Made by a program: the position numbers and the translations under genes. Below, one piece after another: positions 1 to 7,930 of a stretch of DNA of 64,000 nucleotides. The notes under the pieces are model-generated. The model was given only the letters and a program-made list of their open reading frames with translations. It searched no databases and was not told the DNA's origin. Each line of letters starts with the position of its first letter. Position 1 is the first letter of the stretch. Source of the DNA: Natrinema versiforme (GTDB lineage: Archaea > Halobacteriota > Halobacteria > Halobacteriales > Natrialbaceae); contig NZ_CP040330.1 of the NCBI RefSeq assembly GCF_005576615.1, positions 1,922,001 to 1,986,000 of the forward strand, written 5' to 3'.

Positions 1-621
1 AGCGAAGACGAGTTCGGCAACGCCGACCTCGCGCGGGAACTCACCGAGAAGATCGCCTATCGCGAGGGGATCGGCGACCGCCTCGCGGAGGGCGTCGACC
101 GCTGTCACGACGACCTCGGCGTCGACAACTACACCGTCAAGGGCACCGAGTTCGCCGCCCACGACGGGCGCGTCCTCCACGGGCAGGGGCTCTCCTATGC
201 CGTCGCGAACCGCGGTGCGGACCACATGTACGCCGGCATGCTGACTCCCGAGTACAGCGGCGAACTCGATCCGGAGGGCACCCTCGGGAAGGCCGAGCGA
301 CTCGTCCACGAGGAAAACGCCTCGGCGTTCCGGGACACCGGCATCGTCTGTGCGTTCGGCAGCGACTACGTCACCCCGGATCGGCTCGAGACGCTGTTCG
401 ACGCCGACTACGCCGCCCTCATGGAAATCGGCGCGCGGACCGTTCGCCGCGAGCGCCACTTCAACAACCAGCGGGGGTTCGACCGGAGCGACGACGGCCT
501 CCCCTACGAGATCCCCGACCTCGAGGCGGCGATCGACGAGTACTACGCGGCGCGGGGCTGGACCGAGGACGGCGTCGTTCCGGATAGGGCCCTCGAGCCG
601 ATCGCACCGTCGGCGGACTGA
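1..621 (+). CDS. Aldehyde:ferredoxin oxidoreductase, C-terminal part (5' end outside window)
   Basis: The open frame enters from the window edge and gives the last 206 residues of a tungsten-pterin aldehyde:ferredoxin oxidoreductase. Members oxidise aldehydes to acids and pass electrons to ferredoxin in the cytoplasm. Family hallmarks are the block VKGTEFAAHDGR followed by a GLSYAVANRGADH stretch, which in the family lines the active site and cofactor pocket, and a late ERHFNNQRGFDRSDDGLP segment. The N-terminal half, which would carry the pterin and [4Fe-4S] ligands, lies upstream, so substrate class cannot be judged. The convergent MoaD/SAMP-like gene just after it could serve pterin synthesis; that link is inferred from position only. 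Confidence 0.88.
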   Translation, partial: SEDEFGNADLARELTEKIAYREGIGDRLAEGVDRCHDDLGVDNYTVKGTEFAAHDGRVLHGQGLSYAVANRGADHMYAGMLTPEYSGELDPEGTLGKAERLVHEENASAFRDTGIVCAFGSDYVTPDRLETLFDADYAALMEIGARTVRRERHFNNQRGFDRSDDGLPYEIPDLEAAIDEYYAARGWTEDGVVPDRALEPIAPSAD

Positions 622-653
622 GCCGGAGAAACAACGGGAACGGAACTGCCCGC

Positions 654-965
654 TCATCCGCCGTACACCGACGGCACCAGCCGGATCACGGCACCGTCTT
701 CGAGGGCCGTCTCGAGGCCGTCGATGTGGACGACGTGCTTCGCGTCCTTCGTGACGACCGTGTCCCCCGCCAGCCCGTCGTCCTCGGCCGCGAGTTCGCC
801 CTCGAGGCCCGGATACGCCGCCTCGAGTTCGCCCTCGAGGCCCGGATACGCCGCCTCGAGTTCGTCCAAGAGGTCGCCGACGGTGTCGGCGTCCGTCTCG
901 TACCTGACCGTCTTCTCGCCGACGGCGTCGCGAAACGGGCCGAAGAAGACGCACTCGAGTTGCAC
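654..965 (-). CDS. MoaD/SAMP-like ubiquitin-fold protein with internal 11-residue duplication
   Basis: A 103-residue beta-grasp protein ending in the diglycine tail VYGG. That ending is expected of molybdopterin synthase small subunits and of haloarchaeal small archaeal modifier proteins (SAMPs). The tail is adenylated by an E1-like enzyme, then either receives sulfur for pterin synthesis or is joined to protein lysines. I start at the internal GTG where homology-like sequence begins (VQLECVFFGPF). A GTG at 1052, overlapping the hydrolase stop, would add 29 residues untypical of the family. Residues around 36-57 hold two identical copies of ELEAAYPGLEG, encoded by a perfect 33-base tandem repeat. 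Sulfur-carrier, modifier, or both: not decidable from sequence. Confidence 0.8.
   Translation of the reverse strand: MQLECVFFGPFRDAVGEKTVRYETDADTVGDLLDELEAAYPGLEGELEAAYPGLEGELAAEDDGLAGDTVVTKDAKHVVHIDGLETALEDGAVIRLVPSVYGG
791..856. repeat. 33-base perfect tandem duplication inside a gene
   Basis: Two adjacent identical 33-base units (791-823 and 824-856) that keep the reading frame of the MoaD/SAMP-like gene and double the peptide ELEAAYPGLEG. The first 8 bases recur once more after the second unit. Complete identity suggests a recent slippage or unequal exchange. Confidence 0.9.
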
Positions 966-1048
966 ACCGTCTCGTTCGACGCGGCGTCCCTTGTAATCGA
1001 GGGAGGCGAGGAGGCGAGCGACTAGCGGCGGGTCGGCGAATCGGCGGC

Positions 1049-1870
1049 TCACCGCTCGAGAAACGAGCGAACTCGCGAGTCGAACGTCAGTTTTCGCTCG
1101 TGGAAGGCGGCGTGTTTCGATCCGGGCGCGAGCGTCACGGTGCCGTCGGGAATTCGGACCGCGATCTCTCTCGTGAGCGGCGGCGGGAAAATCGGGTCGC
1201 GGCCGCCGCCGAAAACGAGTGTCGGTCGATCGATCTCCTCGAGCCGGTCCCGGCTATCGAACTCGTGCGCGAACTCGAGCGAGCGCCAGACGTCGGCGGG
1301 CTCCGCGGGTCGCGGTTGAAGGAATCGGCCGACGGTCTGGATGGTCGGCGGGTAGGTGATCGCTCGAGCGTCGGAAAACATCACGGCGGCGAGCCCCGAG
1401 CGGATCGACGCCCAGTCGTGCTCGCGGGCGTGGCGTTCGAACTCCCGAACCGTCGACTCCGCGTCGTCAGCGATGCGGGCGGTGCTGTTCGCGAGGACGA
1501 GGCGGTCGACGAGATCCGGCCGCCGGCGGGCCAGTTCCTGCGCGATCAGTCCGCCCATCGAGACGCCGATCACGTCGACCGCCTCGTTCCCGTCCGCGAT
1601 CTCCGCGAACGCCCGTTCGTGCGAGTCGACGGCGTCGTCCGGATCGTACCCCGCCGGGAGCCCGCGCGGCCGGCTGAGGACGTAGACCGTATACTCGTCG
1701 AGGTATCGCGCGAAGTACGGCGCGAGTCCCCAGCCCGAAAACGACGGATAGGTCCCCGAAAACATCGCGTCGCCGATGCCCGGGAGGACGACGAGCGCTC
1801 GCGAACTGCGCCCGGTCCCGGTACGCACGTAGGGGTGAGACCCGGGGAGTTCCCCGGTATCGCTTCGCAT
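1049..1870 (-). CDS. Alpha/beta hydrolase
   Basis: 273-residue alpha/beta hydrolase-fold protein. The nucleophile elbow GVSMGG places the serine near residue 104. The acid is likely in GGGRDPIFPP and the histidine in GSKHAAFHE near the C terminus, giving a complete Ser-Asp-His triad. An N-terminal GIGDAMFSGTY segment could form the oxyanion hole. There is no signal peptide, so it should act in the cytoplasm on an unknown ester or similar substrate. Adjacent ATG (1870) and GTG (1873) codons leave the exact first residue open. It lies 10 bases after the ferritin-like gene on the same strand, so the two may share a transcript. Confidence 0.82.
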   Translation of the reverse strand: MRSDTGELPGSHPYVRTGTGRSSRALVVLPGIGDAMFSGTYPSFSGWGLAPYFARYLDEYTVYVLSRPRGLPAGYDPDDAVDSHERAFAEIADGNEAVDVIGVSMGGLIAQELARRRPDLVDRLVLANSTARIADDAESTVREFERHAREHDWASIRSGLAAVMFSDARAITYPPTIQTVGRFLQPRPAEPADVWRSLEFAHEFDSRDRLEEIDRPTLVFGGGRDPIFPPPLTREIAVRIPDGTVTLAPGSKHAAFHERKLTFDSRVRSFLER

Positions 1871-1880
1871 CACGCTCGGT

Positions 1881-2390
1881 TCACGACGGGGTCAGGCGAT
1901 CCCACAGCGACTTCATGTCCTTCGCCGTCGCCATCGTCTCGAGTTCGCGGAAGGCGGACTTCTCCTCGTCGTAGTTCGACTCGAGGGGCTGTTGCACGTT
2001 GTTGCCGAGTTCGAGCTGCTCCCCGATCGTCGTCAGCCCCTCGTAGGCCGTCATCTCGACGCGCTCGGTCATCATCCCCGCGTTCAGGTAGACCATGTTC
2101 AGCAGTTCGTCGTCTTCGATTTCAGCCTCGAGTTCGCGCCGGTCCTCCTCGAGACCGTCGAGGATGGCGCAGTCCCGCGCCTCCGCGGGTCGGTCGAGCG
2201 CCGCGAAGACGTCCTCGATGCGCTGGACCTGCGTCTGGGTCTCGTCGCGGTGATCGGCGAACCCCTGACTCATCCGGTCGTTGGTCGTGTTGCGGGCCAT
2301 CTCGTCTAACGTCTCGACGAGTTCCTGTTCGATGTAGTACTGTTGGGCGAGCTTGTGGACGAACAGCTCGTGGAGATCGTTCATTGCCAT
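1881..2390 (-). CDS. Ferritin-like DUF892 (YciE/YciF) family protein
   Basis: 169-residue all-helical protein of the DUF892 family, built as a ferritin-like four-helix bundle. It starts MNDLHELFVHKLAQQYYIEQEL and carries a second half-repeat around HRDETQTQVQRIEDVFAAL, with conserved acidic and histidine residues in each half that could form a di-iron site. YciE/YciF relatives are linked to stress responses. The C-terminal part repeats the bundle pattern (TAYEGLTTIGEQLE). No export signal. Its actual substrate is unknown, and the metal site is an inference from the fold. Confidence 0.8.
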   Translation of the reverse strand: MAMNDLHELFVHKLAQQYYIEQELVETLDEMARNTTNDRMSQGFADHRDETQTQVQRIEDVFAALDRPAEARDCAILDGLEEDRRELEAEIEDDELLNMVYLNAGMMTERVEMTAYEGLTTIGEQLELGNNVQQPLESNYDEEKSAFRELETMATAKDMKSLWDRLTPS

Positions 2391-2523
2391 ACGGGTGAAC
2401 TACCACTGACCAGCCGCTTAGTCGTGGGCCACGAACACGCAGGCGCGTCGCTGACCAGTGATTTTCCGACCGAACATCGACGAAACCGCATATCCTGTTC
2501 CACGCGTCTCCGTTCGACTCCGA

Positions 2524-3123
2524 TCAGGCCACGTCGTCCGGCACGTCGAAGTCGTGGAAGTGCTCGCCTTTCTCCTTGCTCAGAATGTCAAGCGCCGCCG
2601 ACGCACCGTCGCCCGCCGCGATCACGGCCTGCCACTCCTCGTCCCGGACCATCGCGCCCGTCGCGTACAGGTCCTCGATGCTCGTCTCCGTGTCGAGGTC
2701 CACGTCGACAGTGCCGTCGTCGGCGAACTCGACCTCGAGGTCCTCGGCCATCGAACGGTCGGCACCGGTCGCGAGTACCACGTAGTCCGCTTCGTACTCG
2801 CCGTCGTCGACGGCTTCGCCGTCTGCTCGTTGCGTCTCCGACGCAACGCTGGTCTCGACCCGGAACCCGTCGTCGCCCGGTTCGACGTCGGTGACCTCCT
2901 CGCCGACGCGGATGTCCGCCCCGCGGTCGCTGACCTGTCCGCGGGTCAGTTCCATGAACTCGCTGCCGCTGATGCTCCGGATTCCCGGATAGTTGAACAG
3001 GTGAGCCTTGTGCATCCACGTCTCGTCGGTGTCGAAGACGACGGTCTCGAGGTCGTTTTTCGCGGTGAAAAGGGCCGCGCTCAGTCCGGCTGCGCCGCCG
3101 CCGACGATTACGACATCTGGCAT
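2524..3123 (-). CDS. Short FAD-dependent oxidoreductase, thioredoxin-reductase-like
   Basis: 199 residues beginning with the dinucleotide-binding motif VVIVGGGAAGLSAA and ending with a thioredoxin-reductase-style ATG-motif region (DLYATGAMV) and an AAGDGASAALDIL helix. Ordinary thioredoxin reductases have about 310 residues, with an NAD(P)H domain and a CxxC disulfide inserted in the middle. Both are missing here, so the protein is essentially an FAD-binding domain alone. A flavin-linked redox role is likely; the electron donor is unknown. ATG 3123 is preferred over an upstream GTG at 3138 because the Rossmann strand starts immediately after it. Confidence 0.75.
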   Translation of the reverse strand: MPDVVIVGGGAAGLSAALFTAKNDLETVVFDTDETWMHKAHLFNYPGIRSISGSEFMELTRGQVSDRGADIRVGEEVTDVEPGDDGFRVETSVASETQRADGEAVDDGEYEADYVVLATGADRSMAEDLEVEFADDGTVDVDLDTETSIEDLYATGAMVRDEEWQAVIAAGDGASAALDILSKEKGEHFHDFDVPDDVA

Positions 3124-3204
3124 ACTCGCAGCGACCACGGACGACGGGATAAAAAATTCCGACAGCGATCGAGACTGTCTTAAGTCGCTGCTCGTCGGCC
3201 GTCG

Positions 3205-3996
3205 TTATGTCAGGTCGCCCGTGCCGGTCGACCCGTCGCCCGGTCGCTCGTCGTCGGCTGCACCGGAAGCGGCGTCGGAGTCGCTGCCGTCCGGCACGTC
3301 GGCCTCCATGTGAGAGGTGTCTTCCGACGGACTCCGATCCGGTTCGGTGTCCTCGACTTGGGCGGGCTCGGCCTGCTCGGGAGTGGGACCGGTCGCCTCG
3401 CTCGCCTCGTCGGCCAGCGCGGACTCGGAGAGGTCGATCTCGACGCCGTCGTCTCCCGCGTCGGTATTCCGCGGATCAGTCGATGCCTCGTCCTCGAGGG
3501 ACGGTTTCGGGCGCAGTTCATCGCCCGTCGCCGTGAACCGGACGTCGCCGTCGTCGGCTTCCGTCACCGTCTCCACGTCCGGCTCACCCGAGACGCCGCG
3601 GGGATTCGTCTCGGGCTGGCTCGTGACGTCGTTTCGTTCGCGTGCGGTGTGGGCATCGTCGGCGACCGTCTTCGAATCGCCGGTCCGTTCGGAGCGTTCG
3701 CCGTCGTCGCGAGCGAGTATCTCGCCGGCAGTGGGGCCGCCGTCCGCCTGCTGCTGTCGGAACCCGACGGCAAACAACGCCCCTCCGAGTAGAGCCTGTC
3801 CCGCTCGAGTCCCGGTACCGGTCGACGACCGGGCGGCGCGTACGAGCAGCGCACAGCCGGCGAGGACGGCGATCGATCCGTTCCGTCCGTATCGGGCGAG
3901 CGCCGATCCGGCTCGCTTCGCGCGGGACGATACGTTCGTCTCGACAGCGCTACCGTGTCCGTTTCGTGCGGATGTGTCGGGTTTCTGAGTTCCCAT
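3205..3996 (-). CDS. Hypothetical protein with two hydrophobic segments and a long acidic tail
   Basis: 263 residues, not recognised. Residues 1-40 are basic and polar. Two short hydrophobic stretches follow (about 42-54 and 70-81), joined by a Gly/Thr/Arg linker that contains TGTGTRAGQALLGGALFAVG. The remaining two thirds is a low-complexity tail rich in Asp, Glu, Ser and Thr. The pattern suggests a small membrane-associated hairpin with a disordered acidic cytoplasmic or external tail. It stands alone between oppositely spaced genes. Confidence 0.55.
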   Translation of the reverse strand: MGTQKPDTSARNGHGSAVETNVSSRAKRAGSALARYGRNGSIAVLAGCALLVRAARSSTGTGTRAGQALLGGALFAVGFRQQQADGGPTAGEILARDDGERSERTGDSKTVADDAHTARERNDVTSQPETNPRGVSGEPDVETVTEADDGDVRFTATGDELRPKPSLEDEASTDPRNTDAGDDGVEIDLSESALADEASEATGPTPEQAEPAQVEDTEPDRSPSEDTSHMEADVPDGSDSDAASGAADDERPGDGSTGTGDLT

Positions 3997-4148
3997 CGTC
4001 TTCAGTTACGGCCGATCGTTCGATCGTCCTGTGCCGGATTCGCCGAGTCGTCCCGTCGGAGTTCGAGGTGACAGCGACGAACTGCGTCGCGTCTCGACTG
4101 TACCGCCATCTCTCGAGCCTCGTCACGGCGTCCACCCCGCGGCGGTCG

Positions 4149-4583
4149 TCAGTTGCTTCGTTCCATTTCCTCCTCGAACGCTTCGTCGACGCCGACGAGT
4201 TCGAACAACTGCTCGAAGTCGTCGTCCGGGACGTTCGCCCGCACCTCCTCGAACTCGCTTCCCGGGACGATCTCCGCGAGGAGCGCGACGATCGCCTGTG
4301 CGTAGTAGACGGCCTCCGGCCGGCCGTCCTCGTCGTCCTCGAGTCCCGCGCGCTCGGCGACGCGGCCGACGAACTCGTCGAAATCGAACTGCTGGCCCGA
4401 CTCCGCCTCGAGCAGGAACCGGTCGATTTCCATCGGGAGCGGCCCCGCGAGATCGGACGCTTCGCCCGCCTGTATCCGCTCGCCGAGCGTCAGCAGGACG
4501 GCACGAATCACCCGCACCGCTTCGCCCATCCCGGGGAGCTCGAGCCGGTGTTGTACCTCGCCGACGAATTCGTGGTAGTCCAT
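4149..4583 (-). CDS. DUF2267 family protein
   Basis: 144-residue helical protein with the start pattern MDYHEFVGEVQHRLELPGMG and a second repeat FDFDEFVGRVAERAGL, the duplicated motif typical of DUF2267. Function in this family is unknown. The start is the ATG at 4583; longer upstream readings pass through sequence without family character. It is divergent from the FAD-Rieske gene at 4767, with about 180 bases in between holding both promoters. Confidence 0.72.
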   Translation of the reverse strand: MDYHEFVGEVQHRLELPGMGEAVRVIRAVLLTLGERIQAGEASDLAGPLPMEIDRFLLEAESGQQFDFDEFVGRVAERAGLEDDEDGRPEAVYYAQAIVALLAEIVPGSEFEEVRANVPDDDFEQLFELVGVDEAFEEEMERSN

Positions 4584-4766
4584 AGGCGGTGGACCACGCG
4601 ACCGCCGAAAAAACCGGTCCATGATAGTCGATCGGCCCGACCGTTCAGCGAGGCGACGGGCGCGGAAGACGCGATCGGTCGGTGATCGGTACGGGTCGCT
4701 CGAGCGAGCGATTTCACCCCCGACCCCTTTTGGGCCGAGTGTGGATAGCTCGACGCGTTGATTCCA

Positions 4767-6353
4767 ATGTCGGACGATACCGCACCTGCACCCGCAACCG
4801 AGTCCCCGGACCCGGAGTCGCTGTGGCTGGCCACGACGCCGACGACCGACTACGACCCCTTCGAGGACGGGCTCGAGGTCGACGCGGCGGTCATCGGCGG
4901 CGGCATCACCGGGCTGACCGCGGCGATCGAACTCAAAGAAGCCGGTCAGTCCGTTGCAGTCCTCGAGTCGGATCGGATCGTCGAGAGCACGACCGGACAC
5001 ACGACGGCCAAGCTCACCTCCCAGCACGGGCTGGTCTACGACACCCTCGTCTCCGAGTTTGGCGAGGAGAAGGCGAGCCAGTACGCCGAAGCCAACGAGG
5101 CGGCGATCGACGCCGTCGAGCGGCGCGTCGAGGAGTCGGACATCGACTGTGACTTCCGGCGCACCGAGGCCTACACCTACGCCGCCTCGCCCGACGACGT
5201 TTCGCAGGTCCGCGACGAGGTCGACGCGGCCCAACGGCTCGGGCTCCCCGCCTCGTACGTCGAGGAGACACCCCTTCCGTACGAGGTCGACGGTGCGGTT
5301 CGCTTCGACGAGCAAGCGGCGTTCCACCCGCGGAAGTACCTGCTCGCGATCGCAGACGAGATCCACGGCGAGGACAGCTACGTCTTCGAGGAGACCCGCG
5401 CGCTCGAGATCGAACCCGGCTCACCGTGTCGCGTCGAAACGGAGCGGGGAGATGTCGTCGCCGACGACGTGGTCGTCGCGACGCACTTCCCGTTCTTCGA
5501 TCGAGCCGGCTACTTCGCGCGGATGCACCCCCATCGAGCCTATCTGCTCGCCGTCCGCATCGACGGCTCGCCGCCGGCGGGCATGTACTACAACACCGCC
5601 TCGCCGCCGGCAACGATACGGCGGTATCCGGTGACGGAGTCGGTGGGTTCGGACGAGGAGGGAAAAGCCGAGGAACTCCTGATCGTCGGCGGCCAGAGCC
5701 ACAAGCCGAGCGTCGACGGAGTGCCGACCTCCGAACGCTACCGGCGCTGCGAGGCGTTCGCCCGCGAGCACTTTGACGTCGAATCGATCGCGTACCGATG
5801 GTCGACCATGGACTACTCGCCGGTCGACGACGTGCCCTTTATCGGTCAGATCGACCCGCTCTCCGAGCACGTCTACGTCGGCACCGGGTTCAAGGGCTGG
5901 GGGATGACCGGCGGCACCGCCGCGGGGATGATCCTCGCCGACCTCATTACCGAGGGGGAGAACCCGTGGGCCGACGTGTTCGACCCCCAGCGGTTCACAC
6001 CGAAGGCCTCCGCGAAGCGCTTCCTCGAGGAGAACGCCAAGGTCGGCGGGAGTTTCGTCGGCGACCGGATCAAGTCGCTGCTGGCGTCGCTCGAGGCGCG
6101 TGGTTCGGACGGCCTCCCCGACCCCGGGGACGCTCGCGTCGTTCGGCGAACGGACCAGCCGCTGGGAGTCTACCGCGACGAGGAGGGGACGACCCACGCC
6201 GTGTCGGCGACCTGTCCGCACATGGGCTGTCTCGTTCGGTGGAACGACGCCGAACGGACGTGGGACTGCCCCTGTCACGGCTCGCGGTTCACCCACGACG
6301 GCGAGGTGCTGTCGGGACCCGCCGTCGAGGGACTGCTGTATCGAGAACTGTAG
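4767..6353 (+). CDS. FAD-dependent oxidoreductase with C-terminal Rieske [2Fe-2S] domain
   Basis: 528 residues. An N-terminal DAO-type FAD domain has its dinucleotide motif GGGITG at about 44-49 and closes with GTGFKGWGMTGGTAAGM. A linker then leads to a Rieske domain whose iron ligands are visible as CPHMGC (Cys483, His485) and CPCHGS (Cys501, His504). Electrons probably pass between a flavin-bound substrate and the [2Fe-2S] centre. Such fusions are known in bacteria and haloarchaea, but the substrate (amine, amino acid or other) is unknown. The ATG at 4767 is chosen over an in-frame TTG three codons earlier. Confidence 0.87.
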   Translation: MSDDTAPAPATESPDPESLWLATTPTTDYDPFEDGLEVDAAVIGGGITGLTAAIELKEAGQSVAVLESDRIVESTTGHTTAKLTSQHGLVYDTLVSEFGEEKASQYAEANEAAIDAVERRVEESDIDCDFRRTEAYTYAASPDDVSQVRDEVDAAQRLGLPASYVEETPLPYEVDGAVRFDEQAAFHPRKYLLAIADEIHGEDSYVFEETRALEIEPGSPCRVETERGDVVADDVVVATHFPFFDRAGYFARMHPHRAYLLAVRIDGSPPAGMYYNTASPPATIRRYPVTESVGSDEEGKAEELLIVGGQSHKPSVDGVPTSERYRRCEAFAREHFDVESIAYRWSTMDYSPVDDVPFIGQIDPLSEHVYVGTGFKGWGMTGGTAAGMILADLITEGENPWADVFDPQRFTPKASAKRFLEENAKVGGSFVGDRIKSLLASLEARGSDGLPDPGDARVVRRTDQPLGVYRDEEGTTHAVSATCPHMGCLVRWNDAERTWDCPCHGSRFTHDGEVLSGPAVEGLLYREL

Positions 6354-6378
6354 TCGAGACCTCGAGAACCGGTCGACG

Positions 6379-7128
6379 CTACGGAAGCGACACCGACTCG
6401 AGGTCGATCCGGTTCGGTTCGGGCACGGACTCGACTCCCTCGCTCGAGACGGCGTAGGTTCCGCGTTCGCCGTCGCTCTCGTCCTCGTCGCCCGAAAGCA
6501 CGATCACGCCCTTGGCGAGCAGCGGTGCGATCACGCCGGCCGCGACGGTTCGGGGGTCCGACAGCGGCGCGCGAACGACCACGCGGTCGTCCGCCTCGAG
6601 GCCGGCGGCTTCGACGACGCCGCGCGCGGCCTCGAGGACCTGCCCGTGTGTGACCGTTCGCTCGCCGTCGGTCAGCACGGCGGTCTCCGGATCGATCGCC
6701 AGCGGCGGGAACGACGGGTTCTCGCTCCAGAGGCCGGCGTCGAAGTGGTGGACATCCGGCGCGTCTGGTTCGTCCCCGTAGCCGACGCGCTGTGCGCCTC
6801 GGGGCAGGTCGTAGTCCGCGAGCGACTCGACCGGTGCGACGAGGGTCCGAAAGTCCGCCGCGTCCGCGAGGTCAGTCGGCGGATCGAAACGGGTCGTCCC
6901 CTCGAGCAGCGTCGTCCCGAAACAGGCGAGCAGTGCGAGGGGGCCGTCGCCGACGACGCCGACGGTGACGCCCTCGCGGACGCCCGAATGGCGCAGGAAG
7001 TTGCCGGCCTTCCACGAGGTCGTACAGAGCCAGTGGTAGTCGTACTCCCGGCCCGTCGCGTCGACGAGCCCGATCCGATCGTCCCGCAGCTCCCGGGTGA
7101 GCAGGTCGTCGACCGTCCCAGCGTTCAT
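6379..7128 (-). CDS. AMP-binding (acyl-CoA synthetase)-like protein, short form
   Basis: 249 residues resembling the N-terminal half of adenylate-forming enzymes. It has an early YDYHWLCTTSWKAGNFLRHSGV helix, a GVTVGVVGDGPLALLACFG strand-helix unit, and a later block ETAVLTDGERTVTHGQVLEAARG like the start of the AMP-binding domain. The phosphate-binding loop rich in Ser, Thr and Gly and the C-terminal lid domain of true ligases are not visible, so adenylation activity is doubtful. It may be a regulatory or degenerate relative. It converges with the FAD-Rieske gene, leaving only 25 bases between the two stops. Confidence 0.6.
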   Translation of the reverse strand: MNAGTVDDLLTRELRDDRIGLVDATGREYDYHWLCTTSWKAGNFLRHSGVREGVTVGVVGDGPLALLACFGTTLLEGTTRFDPPTDLADAADFRTLVAPVESLADYDLPRGAQRVGYGDEPDAPDVHHFDAGLWSENPSFPPLAIDPETAVLTDGERTVTHGQVLEAARGVVEAAGLEADDRVVVRAPLSDPRTVAAGVIAPLLAKGVIVLSGDEDESDGERGTYAVSSEGVESVPEPNRIDLESVSLP

Positions 7129-7231
7129 ACGCGAGACTGCGTCCTGGGGAAGAAAAAGGACGCCGACTCGCGTCGCCCGTCTCGCTTTCGATCCCCGCTA
7201 TACGGCGAGGTTCGGTCCCCGTCGCTCGCGA

Positions 7232-7825
7232 TCAGTCGTCCGCGGCCGCCGGCTCGGCGTGATCGACATCGGTTCCGAGGACCTCGAGGAACTGCGCGAG
7301 CCAGTCGGGATGGTCCGGCCACGCCTGCCCGGTCACGAGGGTGCCGTCCCGCGTGACGCCGTCTTCCCACTCGCCGCCGGAGATCCGGACATCTGCCTCG
7401 AGCGCCGGATAGCCGGTACAGGTTCGGCCCTCGAGGACGTCCGCGGCCGCGAGGAGCTGGACGCCGTGACACAGCGCCGCGACGGGTTTGTCCTCCGCGA
7501 AGAAGTGCCGGGTGATCTCGAGGATCTCGTCGTAGGTCCGGAGGTATTCGGGCGCGCGGCCGCCGGGGACGACCAGCGCGTCGTAGTCCGCGGGGTCGAC
7601 GGCCTCGAAGTCGTGATTCAGTTCGAAGTTGTGCCCCGGCTTCTCGGTGTAGGTCTGGTCGCCCTCGAAGTCGTGAATCGCGGTCGGACAGGTGTCTCCG
7701 GCCTCCTTTTCGGGACAGACGGCGTGGACCTCGTGGCCGACCATCTGGAGCGCCTGAAACGGGACCATTATCTCGTAGTCCTCGACGTAATCGCCGGCGA
7801 GGAGCAGGATCTGTTGTGCTGGCAT
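7232..7825 (-). CDS. DJ-1/PfpI family protein
   Basis: 197-residue class I glutamine amidotransferase-like fold. The nucleophile elbow [10 protein letters not shown] gives Cys119 followed by His120, and a conserved glutamate lies in the first helix (residues 15-18, EDYE). The strand [15 protein letters not shown] is typical of the family. Members act as glyoxalases, deglycases, chaperones or proteases; the exact role cannot be read from sequence. A longer insert around residues 40-65 resembles the 'PfpI with [10 protein letters not shown]' subgroup. It is a single gene with a start at ATG 7825. Confidence 0.85.
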   Translation of the reverse strand: MPAQQILLLAGDYVEDYEIMVPFQALQMVGHEVHAVCPEKEAGDTCPTAIHDFEGDQTYTEKPGHNFELNHDFEAVDPADYDALVVPGGRAPEYLRTYDEILEITRHFFAEDKPVAALCHGVQLLAAADVLEGRTCTGYPALEADVRISGGEWEDGVTRDGTLVTGQAWPDHPDWLAQFLEVLGTDVDHAEPAAADD

Positions 7826-7930
7826 GGGTATTCCCGTCCGTCCGTTCGGGTGCAGCGGGCATAACCATGTTGAATGGTATCACGACTGTCAGAGGAGAAG
7901 CGACGAGTCGCTCGCGCGGCGTCGGTCGCC

